Shown here piece by piece: positions 43,870 through 53,120 of a DNA stretch of 64,000 nt. Positions within the stretch are counted from its first letter, which is position 1. Every line of letters starts with the position of its first letter. The notes beneath the pieces were generated by a model. The model was given only the letters and a program-made list of their open reading frames with translations. It ran no database searches and was not told where the DNA came from. Source of the DNA: Bordetella petrii (GTDB lineage: Bacteria; Pseudomonadota; Gammaproteobacteria; Burkholderiales; Burkholderiaceae_B); assembly GCF_000067205.1 (NCBI RefSeq), contig NC_010170.1, forward strand, positions 558,001 through 622,000, written 5' to 3'. The position numbers and the translations under genes are program-made.

Positions 43870-45033
43870 ATGCGTTTACTGACTTCCCTGGTAGTGGCCG
43901 CCGCCCTGGCGCCCGCCCTGTCATCGGCCGACCCCATCAAGGTCGGTATCGCCAATGATATATCGGGCCCGTTCGCGGCGCTGGGCGCCGAAGCCCGCGA
44001 CGGCTTCAACCTGGCCATCAAGCAGCTCGGCGGCAAGCTGGGCGGCCAGGAGGCCGAATTCATGCAGGCCGACATGGGCGGCAACCCCGACCAGGCGCGG
44101 CAGCTGGTCACGCGCTACATCCAGCGCGACAAGATCGACTTCTTCACCGGCCCCATCGGCTCGAACGTGGCGCTGGCCGTGGGGCCCGCGCTGTTCGCCG
44201 CCAAGGTGCCGTACCTGTCGAATAACCCCGGCCCCAGCCAGTACGCAGGCGAGCGCTGCAACCAGTACTGGTTCGGCACGTCGTACCAGAATGATGCCTT
44301 CCACGAGGCTGCCGGCAAGGTCGCGGCCGACCGGGGCTTCAAAAAGGTGCTGATCATGGCGCCCGACTATCCGGCCGGCAAAGATGCGCTTACCGGTTTC
44401 AAGCGCGGCTACAAGGCCGACGTCGCCGAAGAGGTCTACACCAAACTGGGGCAGATCGACTATGCCGCCGAACTGGCACAGATCCGCGCCGCCAAGCCCG
44501 ATGCCGTGTTCATCTTCCTGCCGGGCGGCATGGGCATCAACTTCGTGAAGCAGTTCGTGTCCACCGGCCTGGCGCAGAGCGTCAAGCTCATCGGCCCGGG
44601 CTTCTCGGCCGACGAAGACGTGATCCAGGCCGTGGGCGAACCCATGCTGGGCATGTACAACACCGCCCAATGGGCGCATGACCTCGATGTGCCGCAGAAC
44701 AAGCAGTTTGTCGAGGCCTTCCGTAAAGAGTATGGCGGGCGCTACCCGTCGGTATACGCTGCCCAGGCCTATGACGTGATCATGGCCATGGACGCCGCGG
44801 TCAAGCAGGCCGGCGGCAAGGCTTCCGACCGCGAGGCCATTGTGCAGGCGCTGGCCAAGGCCGACTTCCCCTCGGTGCGCGGCAAGTTCACCTACGGCAA
44901 GAACCACTACCCCATCCAGGCCTATTACCTGCGCGTCATCGAGAAAGACGGCGAAGGCCGCATCACCAACAAGCTGGTGGGCAAGGTGTTCGACAGCTAT
45001 CAAGACGTGTACGTAGGGCAGTGCAAGCTGTAG
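43870..45033 (+). CDS. ABC importer periplasmic binding protein (branched-chain/aromatic acid type)
   Basis: The ATG at 43870 gives a signal peptide (MRLLTSLVVAAALAPALSSA) and a mature LivK-like type I binding protein, 387 residues in all. PIKVGIANDISGPFAALG, GPIGSNVALAVGP and NNPGPSQYAGERCNQYWFG line the two lobes. AAGGAG is 7 nt upstream of the start. This class often binds benzoate derivatives rather than amino acids when found beside aromatic operons. It heads a five-gene importer (43870-48543). Confidence 0.92.
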   Translation: MRLLTSLVVAAALAPALSSADPIKVGIANDISGPFAALGAEARDGFNLAIKQLGGKLGGQEAEFMQADMGGNPDQARQLVTRYIQRDKIDFFTGPIGSNVALAVGPALFAAKVPYLSNNPGPSQYAGERCNQYWFGTSYQNDAFHEAAGKVAADRGFKKVLIMAPDYPAGKDALTGFKRGYKADVAEEVYTKLGQIDYAAELAQIRAAKPDAVFIFLPGGMGINFVKQFVSTGLAQSVKLIGPGFSADEDVIQAVGEPMLGMYNTAQWAHDLDVPQNKQFVEAFRKEYGGRYPSVYAAQAYDVIMAMDAAVKQAGGKASDREAIVQALAKADFPSVRGKFTYGKNHYPIQAYYLRVIEKDGEGRITNKLVGKVFDSYQDVYVGQCKL

Positions 45034-45123
45034 CCCCGCTACCCGGCCGTGGGGCGCCGCAAGGGCGCGCCCGCGGCAACGTCGCTATGCGGATTTTCCT
45101 TTCTTGCGTGTAATGGGCCTTAG

Positions 45124-46038
45124 ATGACGCTGGTCGTCGAGCAATTGCTGAATGGTCTGCAGTTCGGACTGATGCTGTTCCTGATCGCAGCCGGGTTGAC
45201 CCTGGTGTTCGGCATCATGGACATCATGAACCTGGCGCATGGTTCGCTGTATATGGCGGGCGCCTACGTGGCGGCCGAAACCATGCAGCGCACCGGCTCG
45301 TTCGTGGCCGCGGTGCTGGTGGCGGCGCTGGCCACGGGCCTGGTGGGCGTCGTGCTGGAACTGGTGCTGGTGCGCCGGCTGGCGGTGCGCGACCACCTGG
45401 CGCAAGTGCTGGGCACTTACGCCATCATCCTTATCGCCAACGACCTCGTCAAGATGATCTGGGGGCCGGCGCCGGTCATGCTGAACCTGCCGGCCGCGTT
45501 GTCCGGCCCGGTGCGGCTGTTGCCCGACCTGATGTATCCCGCGTACCGGCTGGTGATCATCGCCTGTGGCCTGGCGGCGGCGGTGGGGCTGTACTGGTTC
45601 GTGACCCGCACGCGTGCCGGCGTGCTGGTGCGCGCCGGCGCGTCGAACCGCCAGATGGCCACCCTGATGGGCGTGCGCGTGCCGCTGCTGTTCCTGGGCG
45701 TGTTCGCGCTGGGCGCTATGCTGGCGGCAGTGGCCGGCGCCTTGCTGGGCCCCATTACCGCCGTGCAGATCGGCATGGGCGAGGAAATCCTGATCCTCGT
45801 GCTGGTCTGCATCGTCATCGGCGGCATCGGGTCGATCCGCGGCGCCTTCGTGGGAGCGCTGCTGGTGGGCATGGTGGACACCGCGGGGCGGGCCTTCCTG
45901 CCCATGCTGTTGCGCGAGGTGTTGCCGCCCGCCATGGCATCCAGCCTGGCCGCCACCCTGGCTGCCATTTCCATTTACCTGCTCATGGCCGGCGTGCTGG
46001 TGTTCCGGCCGGCGGGGCTGTTTCCGGCGCGTGGCTGA
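45124..46038 (+). CDS. ABC importer inner-membrane permease (LivH type)
   Basis: This 304-residue LivH-like permease with about eight spans opens with LVVEQLLNGLQFGLMLFLIA and carries GLTLVFGIMDIMNLAHGSLY, the family's hallmark near the N-terminus. The segment ILVLVCIVIGGIGSIRGAFV is the ATPase-contacting EAA-like loop. No clear Shine-Dalgarno precedes it, suggesting reliance on upstream translation. The next permease gene starts 3 bp after its stop. Confidence 0.92.
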   Translation: MTLVVEQLLNGLQFGLMLFLIAAGLTLVFGIMDIMNLAHGSLYMAGAYVAAETMQRTGSFVAAVLVAALATGLVGVVLELVLVRRLAVRDHLAQVLGTYAIILIANDLVKMIWGPAPVMLNLPAALSGPVRLLPDLMYPAYRLVIIACGLAAAVGLYWFVTRTRAGVLVRAGASNRQMATLMGVRVPLLFLGVFALGAMLAAVAGALLGPITAVQIGMGEEILILVLVCIVIGGIGSIRGAFVGALLVGMVDTAGRAFLPMLLREVLPPAMASSLAATLAAISIYLLMAGVLVFRPAGLFPARG

Positions 46039-46041
46039 ACG

Positions 46042-46995
46042 ATGCGCAAATCCACCTTCTGGACCCTCGGGCTGGTGCTGGCGCTGGCGCTGTTTCCGTA
46101 CGCCGCGGCGGCGCTCGGGCTGGACTTCTATGTATCGGTGGCGCGCCGCATGCTGATCTACGCCCTGGCGGCCACCAGCCTGAATCTGATCCTGGGCTAT
46201 GGCGGCATGGTGGCGCTGGGGCACGCCGCCTTCTTCGGCGCGGGCGCCTACGTGGTGGGCATCCTGGACGCGGCGGGCATCCATGCGGCGCTGTTGGCCT
46301 GGCCCGCGGCGGCGGTGGTGGCGGCGTTGCTGGCGCTGCTGGTGGGCGCCGTGTCGCTGCGCACGCGTGGCGTGTACTTCATCATGATCACCCTGGCCTT
46401 CGCGCAGATGGTCTATTACCTGTTTGTTTCGCTGCGCCAGTATGGCGGCGAAGACGGCCTGAACCTGTCTGGCTATTCGCTGCTGCCGGGCATCGACCTG
46501 GCCGACGGCACAAGCTTCTATTACCTGGTGCTGGCGCTGTTCGTGCTGCTGATGTGGCTGTTCGGCCGCCTGGTCGACTCGCGCTTCGGCGCGGCCCTGC
46601 AGGGCATCCGCGAAAACGAGTCGCGCATGGAGGCCCTGGGCTACCCGGTCTACCGCCTGAAGCTGACCGCCTTTGTGCTCAGCGGCGCGGCGGCAGGGCT
46701 GGCGGGCGCGCTGCTGGCCAACCACAACCTGTTCATCTCGCCCAGCCTGATGCATTGGACACAATCGGCCAACCTGCTGGTCATGGTGCTGGTGGGCGGC
46801 ATCGGCCTGCGCTATGGCGGGGTGGCGGGCGCAATGCTGATGCTGGCGCTCGAAGAGGTGCTGCGCATGTGGACCGAATACTGGCACCTGCCGCTGGGCA
46901 TCCTGCTGCTGTGCGTCGTGTTTGGCGCGCCGCGCGGCGTGGCCGGCCTGGCGGGCCCCTGGTTCGCTGGCGCCGCGCGCGGGGGGCGGCCATGA
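46042..46995 (+). CDS. ABC importer inner-membrane permease (LivM type)
   Basis: This 317-residue LivM-like permease has the family motif TSLNLILGYGGMVALGHAAF (about 46-65) and GVYFIMITLAFAQMVYYL. The cytoplasmic coupling loop IRENESRMEALGYPVYRLKL is intact. It pairs with the LivH-type permease to form the transport channel. Confidence 0.92.
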   Translation: MRKSTFWTLGLVLALALFPYAAAALGLDFYVSVARRMLIYALAATSLNLILGYGGMVALGHAAFFGAGAYVVGILDAAGIHAALLAWPAAAVVAALLALLVGAVSLRTRGVYFIMITLAFAQMVYYLFVSLRQYGGEDGLNLSGYSLLPGIDLADGTSFYYLVLALFVLLMWLFGRLVDSRFGAALQGIRENESRMEALGYPVYRLKLTAFVLSGAAAGLAGALLANHNLFISPSLMHWTQSANLLVMVLVGGIGLRYGGVAGAMLMLALEEVLRMWTEYWHLPLGILLLCVVFGAPRGVAGLAGPWFAGAARGGRP

Positions 46996-47050
46996 TCCAG
47001 CCTTGCCGCTTCCAGCCCCATACCCGAATGACGCACGCGGAGGTGCGCCC

Positions 47051-47845
47051 ATGACCGCGCATTCAACCGCCGCCGCGCCGGCCTTGCAGGCCGACGGGCT
47101 GGTGCGCCGCTTCGGCGCGCTGCTGGCCACCGACCATGTCTCGCTGACGCTCGCGCCGGGCGAAATCCATGCCCTGATCGGCCCCAACGGCGCGGGCAAG
47201 TCCACGCTGATTCACTTGCTGTCGGGCACGCTGGCCGCCGACGCGGGCAGGCTGGCGCTGGGCGGCGCCGACATCACCCGGCTGAACGCCCACCAGCGCG
47301 TGGCGGCCGGGCTGTCGCGCTCGTACCAGGTCACCAATATCTTCAAGTCGTTCAGTGTGCGCGACAACCTGCTGCTGGCGGCGCAGGCGCACGCCGGCAG
47401 CAGCTTCCGCTACTGGAAGCCGCGCGCGGCCGACGTCGCGCTGCACGATACGGCGCATGCCCTGGCGCGCCAATGCGCCATTGACGCCGATTTGCTCGAC
47501 CGCCCGGCCGGCACCTTGCCGCACGGCGAGCAGCGCAAGCTGGAGTTCGCCCTGGCGCTGGCGGCGCGGCCCAGTGTGCTGCTGCTGGATGAGCCCATGG
47601 CGGGCATGGGGCCGGACGAAACCCTGCGCCTGACCGACCTCATCGAATCGCTGCGCGGCCAGGCTGCCATGCTGCTGGTCGAGCACGACATGCAGGCGGT
47701 GTTCCGCCTGGCCGACCGCATCTCGGTGCTGGTGTACGGGCGCATTATCGCCACCGGCACGCCGGCCGAAATTCGCGCCAACCCCGAGGTGCGCCGCGCC
47801 TATCTGGGTGAAGACGAGGCCGCCACGGAGTCCGCGATATGTTGA
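47051..47845 (+). CDS. ABC importer ATPase (LivG type)
   Basis: This 264-residue ATPase has Walker A GPNGAGKST, and Walker B LLLDEPMAGM. The signature is LPHGEQRKLEFALAL, a variant with HGEQRK rather than LSGGQ, as is common in LivG. The switch histidine lies in LLVEHDMQAVF. The ATG at 47051 follows GGAGGT by about 6 nt. The last 7 bp overlap the LivF-type gene. Confidence 0.93.
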   Translation: MTAHSTAAAPALQADGLVRRFGALLATDHVSLTLAPGEIHALIGPNGAGKSTLIHLLSGTLAADAGRLALGGADITRLNAHQRVAAGLSRSYQVTNIFKSFSVRDNLLLAAQAHAGSSFRYWKPRAADVALHDTAHALARQCAIDADLLDRPAGTLPHGEQRKLEFALALAARPSVLLLDEPMAGMGPDETLRLTDLIESLRGQAAMLLVEHDMQAVFRLADRISVLVYGRIIATGTPAEIRANPEVRRAYLGEDEAATESAIC

Positions 47846-48543
47846 GCATGCAGGGCGTGCATAGTGGATATGGCGCCAGCCAGGTGCTGTTCGGTGTCGA
47901 CCTGGAAGTCGGCGCCGGCCAGGTGGTAAGCCTGCTGGGCCGCAACGGCATGGGCAAGACCACGCTGCTGCGCACGCTGTTCGGCCAGTTGCCGCTGCGC
48001 GAGGGGGGCATCCGCTTTGCCGGGCAGGACATCGGCGGCTGGACGCCCGACCGCATCGCGCGCGCCGGGCTGGCCATCGTGCCCGAGGGGCGGCAGTGCT
48101 TTCCCAACCTGACCGTGCGCGAGCACCTGACGGCCTTCACCGCCGCCCGCAATCCCGACATTGCGCGGCCCTGGACGGTGGAGCGCGTGCTGGAACTGTT
48201 TCCCCGGCTGGGCGAACGCGCCCGCAATCTGGGCAACCAGCTGTCGGGCGGCGAGCAGCAGATGCTGGCCATTGGCCGTGCGCTGGTGACCAATCCGCGG
48301 CTGCTGGTGCTGGACGAAGCCACCGAAGGCCTGGCGCCCCTGGTGCGCGAAGAAATCTGGTCGTGCCTGGCCACGCTGCGCGCGGCGGGGCAGACCATTC
48401 TGGTCATCGACAAATATGTCGAACGCCTGCTGGCCCTGGCCGACCGCCACGTCATTCTCGAACGCGGCCGGGCCGTCTGGAGCGGCGATTCCGCCGCGCT
48501 GGACGCCGATCGCGGGCTGTGGGAACGCTACCTGGGGGTATAG
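47839..48543 (+). CDS. ABC importer ATPase (LivF type)
   Basis: This 234-residue ATPase has Walker A GRNGMGKTT, the LivF signature LSGGEQQMLAIGRAL and Walker B LLVLDEATEGL. The usual switch His is replaced by Lys in ILVIDKYVERLL (IDK where IEH or VEQ is more common). It forms a heterodimer with the LivG-type ATPase. It is the last gene of the importer operon; 550 bp of repeats and promoter sequence separate it from the CoA operon. Confidence 0.92.
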   Translation: MLSMQGVHSGYGASQVLFGVDLEVGAGQVVSLLGRNGMGKTTLLRTLFGQLPLREGGIRFAGQDIGGWTPDRIARAGLAIVPEGRQCFPNLTVREHLTAFTAARNPDIARPWTVERVLELFPRLGERARNLGNQLSGGEQQMLAIGRALVTNPRLLVLDEATEGLAPLVREEIWSCLATLRAAGQTILVIDKYVERLLALADRHVILERGRAVWSGDSAALDADRGLWERYLGV

Positions 48544-48653
48544 CCCGCATATCGGTGCCGGGGCGATCCCGGCCAGGCCTGCAACGCGGCCAGGCGCCGG
48601 ATTCGCGTCGGCGGGCCGGATGCCGCGGTATTGCGGCGGTGTGGGCGTGCTTC

Positions 48654-48684
48654 GGTGTCTGACACCCTACGGGAGTCAGACACC
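48654..48684. repeat. Dispersed palindromic repeat
   Basis: GGTGTCTGAC (48654-48663) pairs with GTCAGACACC (48675-48684). The left half is itself a palindrome (GGTGTC-T-GACACC). Confidence 0.85.
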
Positions 48685-48851
48685 TGGCAGTTATGCTTCG
48701 GCGTGCTTAAAAACCGCACGCCTTATTGCAGTGATTACGCATTACCCGCTTGACTGCCAAGACGGTATCTGCGGAGTCAAACACCTGGCAGTTGCTGCGG
48801 CGTCAGGTATCTGAGGCTTGCTGCGGAGTGAGGCACTCGGCTGCTCCTGGG

Positions 48852-48884
48852 CAGGTGTCTGACTCCCGTAGGGTGTCAGACACC
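48852..48884. repeat. Dispersed palindromic repeat
   Basis: CAGGTGTCTGAC (48852-48863) is paired over 10 bp with GTCAGACACC (48875-48884). It is in the same gap as the copy at 48654 but in reverse order of its halves. Confidence 0.85.
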
Positions 48885-48995
48885 GAAGCTGGCAACCATT
48901 GCCCGCGCCGCCACGGCGATACGCGCCCGCACCGCCCCGAAACCTGGCGCCCGCCCGCATCTGTTTGTTTCTCTCTCCCGGTAAATCCGCATTTC

Positions 48996-49037
48996 TTGCA
49001 TGCCCCCGGCTTGCGGTATATAGTTGAAACCTAAACT
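48996..49037 (+). promoter_or_regulatory. Candidate promoter with overlapping MarR-type operator, CoA operon
   Basis: A -35-like TTGCAT (48996-49001) and a good -10 TATAGT (49019-49024) are separated by 17 bp. The motif AGTTGAAACCTAAACT (49022-49037) overlaps the end of the -10 and covers the start point, the placement expected of a repressor site. It matches the motif at 43732-43747. The operon's first ATG is 56 bp further on. Confidence 0.65.
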
Positions 49038-49093
49038 AATTGGACGGCCGGCGCGTTGCGCCGGCGCCCCGGTTTCACGGAGCCTGTTGCGCT

Positions 49094-51454
49094 ATGAAAA
49101 TCGTCTGCCTGGGAGGCGGCCCCGCCGGCCTGTATTTCGGCCTGCTGATGAAACTGCAGGACCCCGCCAACGAAGTCACCGTCATCGAGCGCAACCGGCC
49201 GTACGACACTTTCGGCTGGGGCGTCGTGTTTTCGGACGCCACAATGGACAACCTGCGCCAGACCGATCCGGTGTCGGCCCAGACCATCGGCGATGCCTTC
49301 AACCACTGGGACGACATCGACATCCATTTCAAGGGCCGCAGCGTGCGCACCCACGGCCACGGCTTTATCGGCATCGGCCGCAAGAAGCTGCTGAACATCC
49401 TGCAGGCCCGCTGCGAAGAGGTCGGCGTGAAGCTGGTGTTCGAGACTTTCGTGCAAGACGACCAGGCGGCCGCGCTGCAGTACGACGCCGACCTGGTCAT
49501 CGCATCCGACGGCATCAACAGCCAGGTGCGCACGCGCTATGCCGACACCTTCCGGCCCGACATCGACACGCGGCGCTGCAGGTTCGTGTGGCTGGGCACG
49601 ACGAAGGTGTTCGACGCCTTCACCTTCGCCTTCGTGCAGACCGAGCACGGCTGGTTCCAGGCGCACGCCTACCGCTTCCAGGACGGCCTGTCGACCTTCA
49701 TTGTGGAAACGCCCGAAGAAACCTGGCAGGCCGCCGGCATCGGCGCCATGAGCCAGGAAGAGGGCATTGCCTATTGCGAACAGCTGTTCGCGCCCTGGCT
49801 GGACGGCCACAAACTCATCAGCAACGCCACGCACCTGCGCGGGGCGGCCATCTGGATTCGCTTCCCGCGCGTCATCTGCGACACCTGGGTGCACTGGAAC
49901 ACGCTGCAAACGCCGCGTGGTCCGCGCCGCGTGCCGGTGGTGCTGATGGGCGACGCGGCGCACACCGCGCACTTCTCGGTGGGTTCGGGCACCAAGCTGG
50001 CCTTGGAAGACGCCATCGAGCTGGCCCGCTGCCTGGGCGGCGCCGAAGGCGGGCTGGAGCAGGGCCTGCGGCACTACCAGGACGTGCGCAGTGTCGAGGT
50101 GCTGAAAATCCAGAACGCCGCGCGCAATTCCACCGAGTGGTTCGAGAATGTGCAACGCTATGCCGGGCTGGAGCCGGAACAGTTCGCCTACTCGCTGCTG
50201 ACCCGTTCGCAGCGCATCTCCCACGAAAACCTGCGCGTGCGCGACGCCGGCTGGCTGGAAGGATACGAGCGCTGGTTGGCCGGGCGGGCCGGGGGCGCTG
50301 TTGCCGACGCGGCTGCCGGCGCGCGGCCGCCCCTGCCCATGCTGACGCCTTATCGTGCGCGCGGCGTCGAGCTGAAGAACCGCATCGTGGTGTCGCCCAT
50401 GGCCATGTACTCGTGCGTGGACGGGGTGCCCGGCGACTTCCATCTGGTGCACCTGGGCGCGCGGGCGCTGGGCGGCGCCGGCCTGGTCATGGTCGAAATG
50501 ACCTGCCCCTCGCCCGAGGCGCGCATCACTCCGGGCTGCCCGGGCCTGTGGAACGACCGGCAGGCCGACGCCTTCGCCCGCATCGTCGATTTCGTGCATG
50601 CCAACAGCGAGGCGCGCATTGGCATCCAGCTGGGGCACGCCGGCCGCAAAGGTTCTACCCAGCTGGGCTGGCAGAAAATGGATTACCCGCTGGCCGAAGG
50701 CAACTGGCCGCTTTTGTCGGCCTCGGCCTTGCCTTACCTGCCGGGTGTTTCGCAGGTGCCGCGCGCCATGGATCGCGCCGACATGGATCGCGTGCGCGAC
50801 GACTTCGCGGCCGCCGCGCGGCGCGCCGCGCAGGCCGGCTTCGACTGGCTGGAACTGCACTGCGCGCACGGCTACCTGTTGTCCAGCTTCATTTCGCCGC
50901 TGACCAACCAGCGCGACGACGAGTACGGCGGCAGCCTGGACAACCGCCTGCGTTATCCGCTGGAAGTGTTTCGCGCGGTGCGTGAAGCGTGGCCGCAAGA
51001 CCGCCCCATGTCGGTGCGCATTTCGGCGCACGACTGGGTCGAGGGCGGCATCACGGCCGACGACGCCGTCGAAATCGCGCGCCGCTTCAAAGACGCGGGG
51101 GCCGACATGATCGACTGCTCGTCGGGCCAGGTCAGCCCCGACCAGCGCCCCGTCTATGGCCGCATGTACCAGACGCCGTTCGCCGACCGCGTGCGCAACG
51201 AAGCCGGCATTCCCACCATCGCGGTGGGCGCCATTTTCGAGGCCGACCATGCCAACGGCATCATCGCATCCGGCCGCGCCGACCTGTGCGCGCTGGCGCG
51301 CCCGCACCTGGCCGACGCTTCCTGGACACTGCGTGAGGCGGCTCGGATAGGCTATTGCGACACCACCTGGCCGCGCCAATACGCCGCTGGCAAGCGGCAG
51401 CTGGAAACCAATTTCGAACGCGCCGCGATGCTGGCGCAACAGGACGCCAAATGA
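49094..51454 (+). CDS. Fused FAD hydroxylase / old yellow enzyme (2-aminobenzoyl-CoA or salicylyl-CoA monooxygenase/reductase)
   Basis: This 786-residue fusion has an N-terminal flavoprotein monooxygenase (about 1-395). Its motifs are GGGPAG at 7-12, then FGWGVVFSDATMDNLR and LMGDAAHTAHFSVGSG. From about 413 to 786 it is an old-yellow-enzyme barrel: LKNRIVVSPMAMYS, HLGARALGG, QLGHAGRKG, CAHGYLLSSFISPLTNQRDD, EYGGSLDNR. This layout is that of the Azoarcus 2-aminobenzoyl-CoA monooxygenase/reductase, which hydroxylates and then dearomatises the ring; database names also call it salicylyl-CoA 5-hydroxylase/oxidoreductase. It is the first gene of the CoA operon and overlaps the SDR by ATGA. Confidence 0.9.
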   Translation: MKIVCLGGGPAGLYFGLLMKLQDPANEVTVIERNRPYDTFGWGVVFSDATMDNLRQTDPVSAQTIGDAFNHWDDIDIHFKGRSVRTHGHGFIGIGRKKLLNILQARCEEVGVKLVFETFVQDDQAAALQYDADLVIASDGINSQVRTRYADTFRPDIDTRRCRFVWLGTTKVFDAFTFAFVQTEHGWFQAHAYRFQDGLSTFIVETPEETWQAAGIGAMSQEEGIAYCEQLFAPWLDGHKLISNATHLRGAAIWIRFPRVICDTWVHWNTLQTPRGPRRVPVVLMGDAAHTAHFSVGSGTKLALEDAIELARCLGGAEGGLEQGLRHYQDVRSVEVLKIQNAARNSTEWFENVQRYAGLEPEQFAYSLLTRSQRISHENLRVRDAGWLEGYERWLAGRAGGAVADAAAGARPPLPMLTPYRARGVELKNRIVVSPMAMYSCVDGVPGDFHLVHLGARALGGAGLVMVEMTCPSPEARITPGCPGLWNDRQADAFARIVDFVHANSEARIGIQLGHAGRKGSTQLGWQKMDYPLAEGNWPLLSASALPYLPGVSQVPRAMDRADMDRVRDDFAAAARRAAQAGFDWLELHCAHGYLLSSFISPLTNQRDDEYGGSLDNRLRYPLEVFRAVREAWPQDRPMSVRISAHDWVEGGITADDAVEIARRFKDAGADMIDCSSGQVSPDQRPVYGRMYQTPFADRVRNEAGIPTIAVGAIFEADHANGIIASGRADLCALARPHLADASWTLREAARIGYCDTTWPRQYAAGKRQLETNFERAAMLAQQDAK

Positions 51455-52242
51455 ACGCATCCGAACGTCCGCTGGAAGGGCGGCACGCGCTGGTCACGGG
51501 CGGAGCCCGCGGTATCGGGCTGTCCTGCGCCCAGGCCCTGCTGCAGCGCGGCGCCGCCGTCACGCTGCTGGGCCGCGACCGCGCCGCGCTCGATGCGGCC
51601 GCCGCCGCGTTGGGGCGGCTGGGCGCCGTGCGCGCCGTGGCGGCCGACGTGGCCGACCAGGCCTCGGTACAGGCCGCGTTCGAACAGGCCGCGCAAGACG
51701 GCGGCGCGGTGGACATCCTGGTCAACAACGCCGGCCAGGCGGCCAGCCAGCGTTTCGAGCGTACCGACGCCGCGCTGTGGCAGGCCATGCTGGCCGTCAA
51801 CCTGACTGGCACTTACTACTGCATCCAGGCTGCGCTGCCGGGCATGCTGGCCGCCGGCTGGGGGCGCATCGTCAACGTGGCCAGCACCGCCGGGCTGATC
51901 GGCTATGCATACGTCAGCGCCTATTGTGCGGCCAAGCATGGCGTGGTGGGCCTGACCCGGGCGCTGGCGCTGGAAGTGGCGCGCAAGGGCGTAACCGTGA
52001 ACGCGGTCTGTCCGGGTTTCACCGAAACCGACATCGTGCGCGGCGCGGTCGACAACATCATGCAGAAAACCGGCCGCACGGCCAGCGAAGCCCGCGCCGA
52101 ACTGGCGGCCCGCAATCCGCAGGGGCGGCTGGTGCAACCCGAAGAAGTGGCCGAAGCCGTTGCCTGGCTGGCCCTGCCGGCCTCGGCGTCGATCAATGGC
52201 CAGGCCATCGCCGTGGACGGCGGTGAAGTCATGCCCGGCTGA
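51451..52242 (+). CDS. Short-chain dehydrogenase/reductase of the CoA operon
   Basis: The 263-residue SDR has the cofactor motif TGGARGIGLS (about 16-25), NNAG in LVNNAGQAASQRF, the catalytic Ser of VNVASTAGLIGYAY and the YCAAK Tyr/Lys pair. The C-terminal INGQAIAVDGGEVMPG is typical of 3-hydroxyacyl-type reductases. In the pathway it likely oxidises a hydroxyacyl-CoA formed after ring reduction. The start at 51451 is coupled to the previous stop. Confidence 0.9.
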   Translation: MNASERPLEGRHALVTGGARGIGLSCAQALLQRGAAVTLLGRDRAALDAAAAALGRLGAVRAVAADVADQASVQAAFEQAAQDGGAVDILVNNAGQAASQRFERTDAALWQAMLAVNLTGTYYCIQAALPGMLAAGWGRIVNVASTAGLIGYAYVSAYCAAKHGVVGLTRALALEVARKGVTVNAVCPGFTETDIVRGAVDNIMQKTGRTASEARAELAARNPQGRLVQPEEVAEAVAWLALPASASINGQAIAVDGGEVMPG

Positions 52243-52261
52243 GCCCTACCCAGGAGACCCC

Positions 52262-53119
52262 ATGAACAGCGCGTCCCCCGAGCACACCATGAAGCACCAC
52301 CGCCGCCCGTACGCCGGCTACGCCGCCCGCACCTTCCTGTGGCAGGTATCGGCCGACGGCAAGGTGGCCACCATTACGCTCAACCGCCCCGAACGCAAGA
52401 ACCCGCTGACGTTCGACTCGTATGCCGAACTGCGCGATCTGTTCCGCGGGCTGGTGTATGCCACCGACATCAAGGTGGTGGTCGTCACGGGCGCGGGCGG
52501 CAATTTCTGCTCGGGCGGCGACGTGCACGAGATCATCGGCCCGCTGACCCGCATGAGCATGCCCGAGCTGCTGGATTTCACCCGCATGACCGGCGACCTG
52601 GTCAAGGCCATGCGCGCCTGCCCGCAGCCCATCGTGGCGGCGGTCGATGGCGTGTGCGCTGGCGCCGGCGCCATGATGGCGCTGGCGTCCGACCTGCGGC
52701 TGGGCACGCCGGCGGCGCGCACGGCCTTCCTGTTCACCCGGGTGGGGCTGGCGGGCGCCGACATGGGCGCCTGCACCCTGCTGCCGCGCGTGGTCGGGCA
52801 AGGCAGGGCGTCGGAGCTGCTGTACACGGGCCGCGCCATGAGCGCCGACGAAGGCGCGCAGTGGGGGTTTTTCAACAGCCTGCATGACAGCGCCGGGTTG
52901 CTGGACGCCGCCCAGGCCCTGGCCGCGCAGCTGGCGGCCGGCCCGACTTTCGCGCACGGAATCACCAAGAAGCTGCTGCACCAGGAATGGAACATGGGCG
53001 TTGACGAAGCCATCGAGGCCGAGGCCGAGGCGCAGGCCATCTGCATGCAGACGCGCGACTTCCGTCGCGCCTACGAGGCGTTCGTGGCCAAGCGCAAACC
53101 GGTGTTCGAAGGAGACTGA
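52262..53119 (+). CDS. Enoyl-CoA hydratase/isomerase family protein
   Basis: The 285-residue crotonase-fold protein has the two oxyanion segments GNFCSGGDVHEI (about 80-91) and DGVCAGAGAMMALASDLRL. The Glu of hydratases is replaced in RVGLAGADMGACTLLPRVVG, where Asp occupies the second site, so hydrolase or isomerase activity is possible. An N-terminal His/Arg-rich extension of about 25 residues precedes the fold. AGGAGA lies 5 nt upstream. In context it would add water to an unsaturated ring-derived CoA ester. Confidence 0.9.
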   Translation: MNSASPEHTMKHHRRPYAGYAARTFLWQVSADGKVATITLNRPERKNPLTFDSYAELRDLFRGLVYATDIKVVVVTGAGGNFCSGGDVHEIIGPLTRMSMPELLDFTRMTGDLVKAMRACPQPIVAAVDGVCAGAGAMMALASDLRLGTPAARTAFLFTRVGLAGADMGACTLLPRVVGQGRASELLYTGRAMSADEGAQWGFFNSLHDSAGLLDAAQALAAQLAAGPTFAHGITKKLLHQEWNMGVDEAIEAEAEAQAICMQTRDFRRAYEAFVAKRKPVFEGD

Positions 53120-53120
53120 G

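Larger units (their letters stand above)
48544..48995. other. Repeat-rich gap before the CoA operon promoter
   Basis: Besides the two palindromes listed separately it contains degenerate half copies at about 48774-48830 (GAGTCAAACACC, GTCAGGTATC). No gene was found here. Confidence 0.6.
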
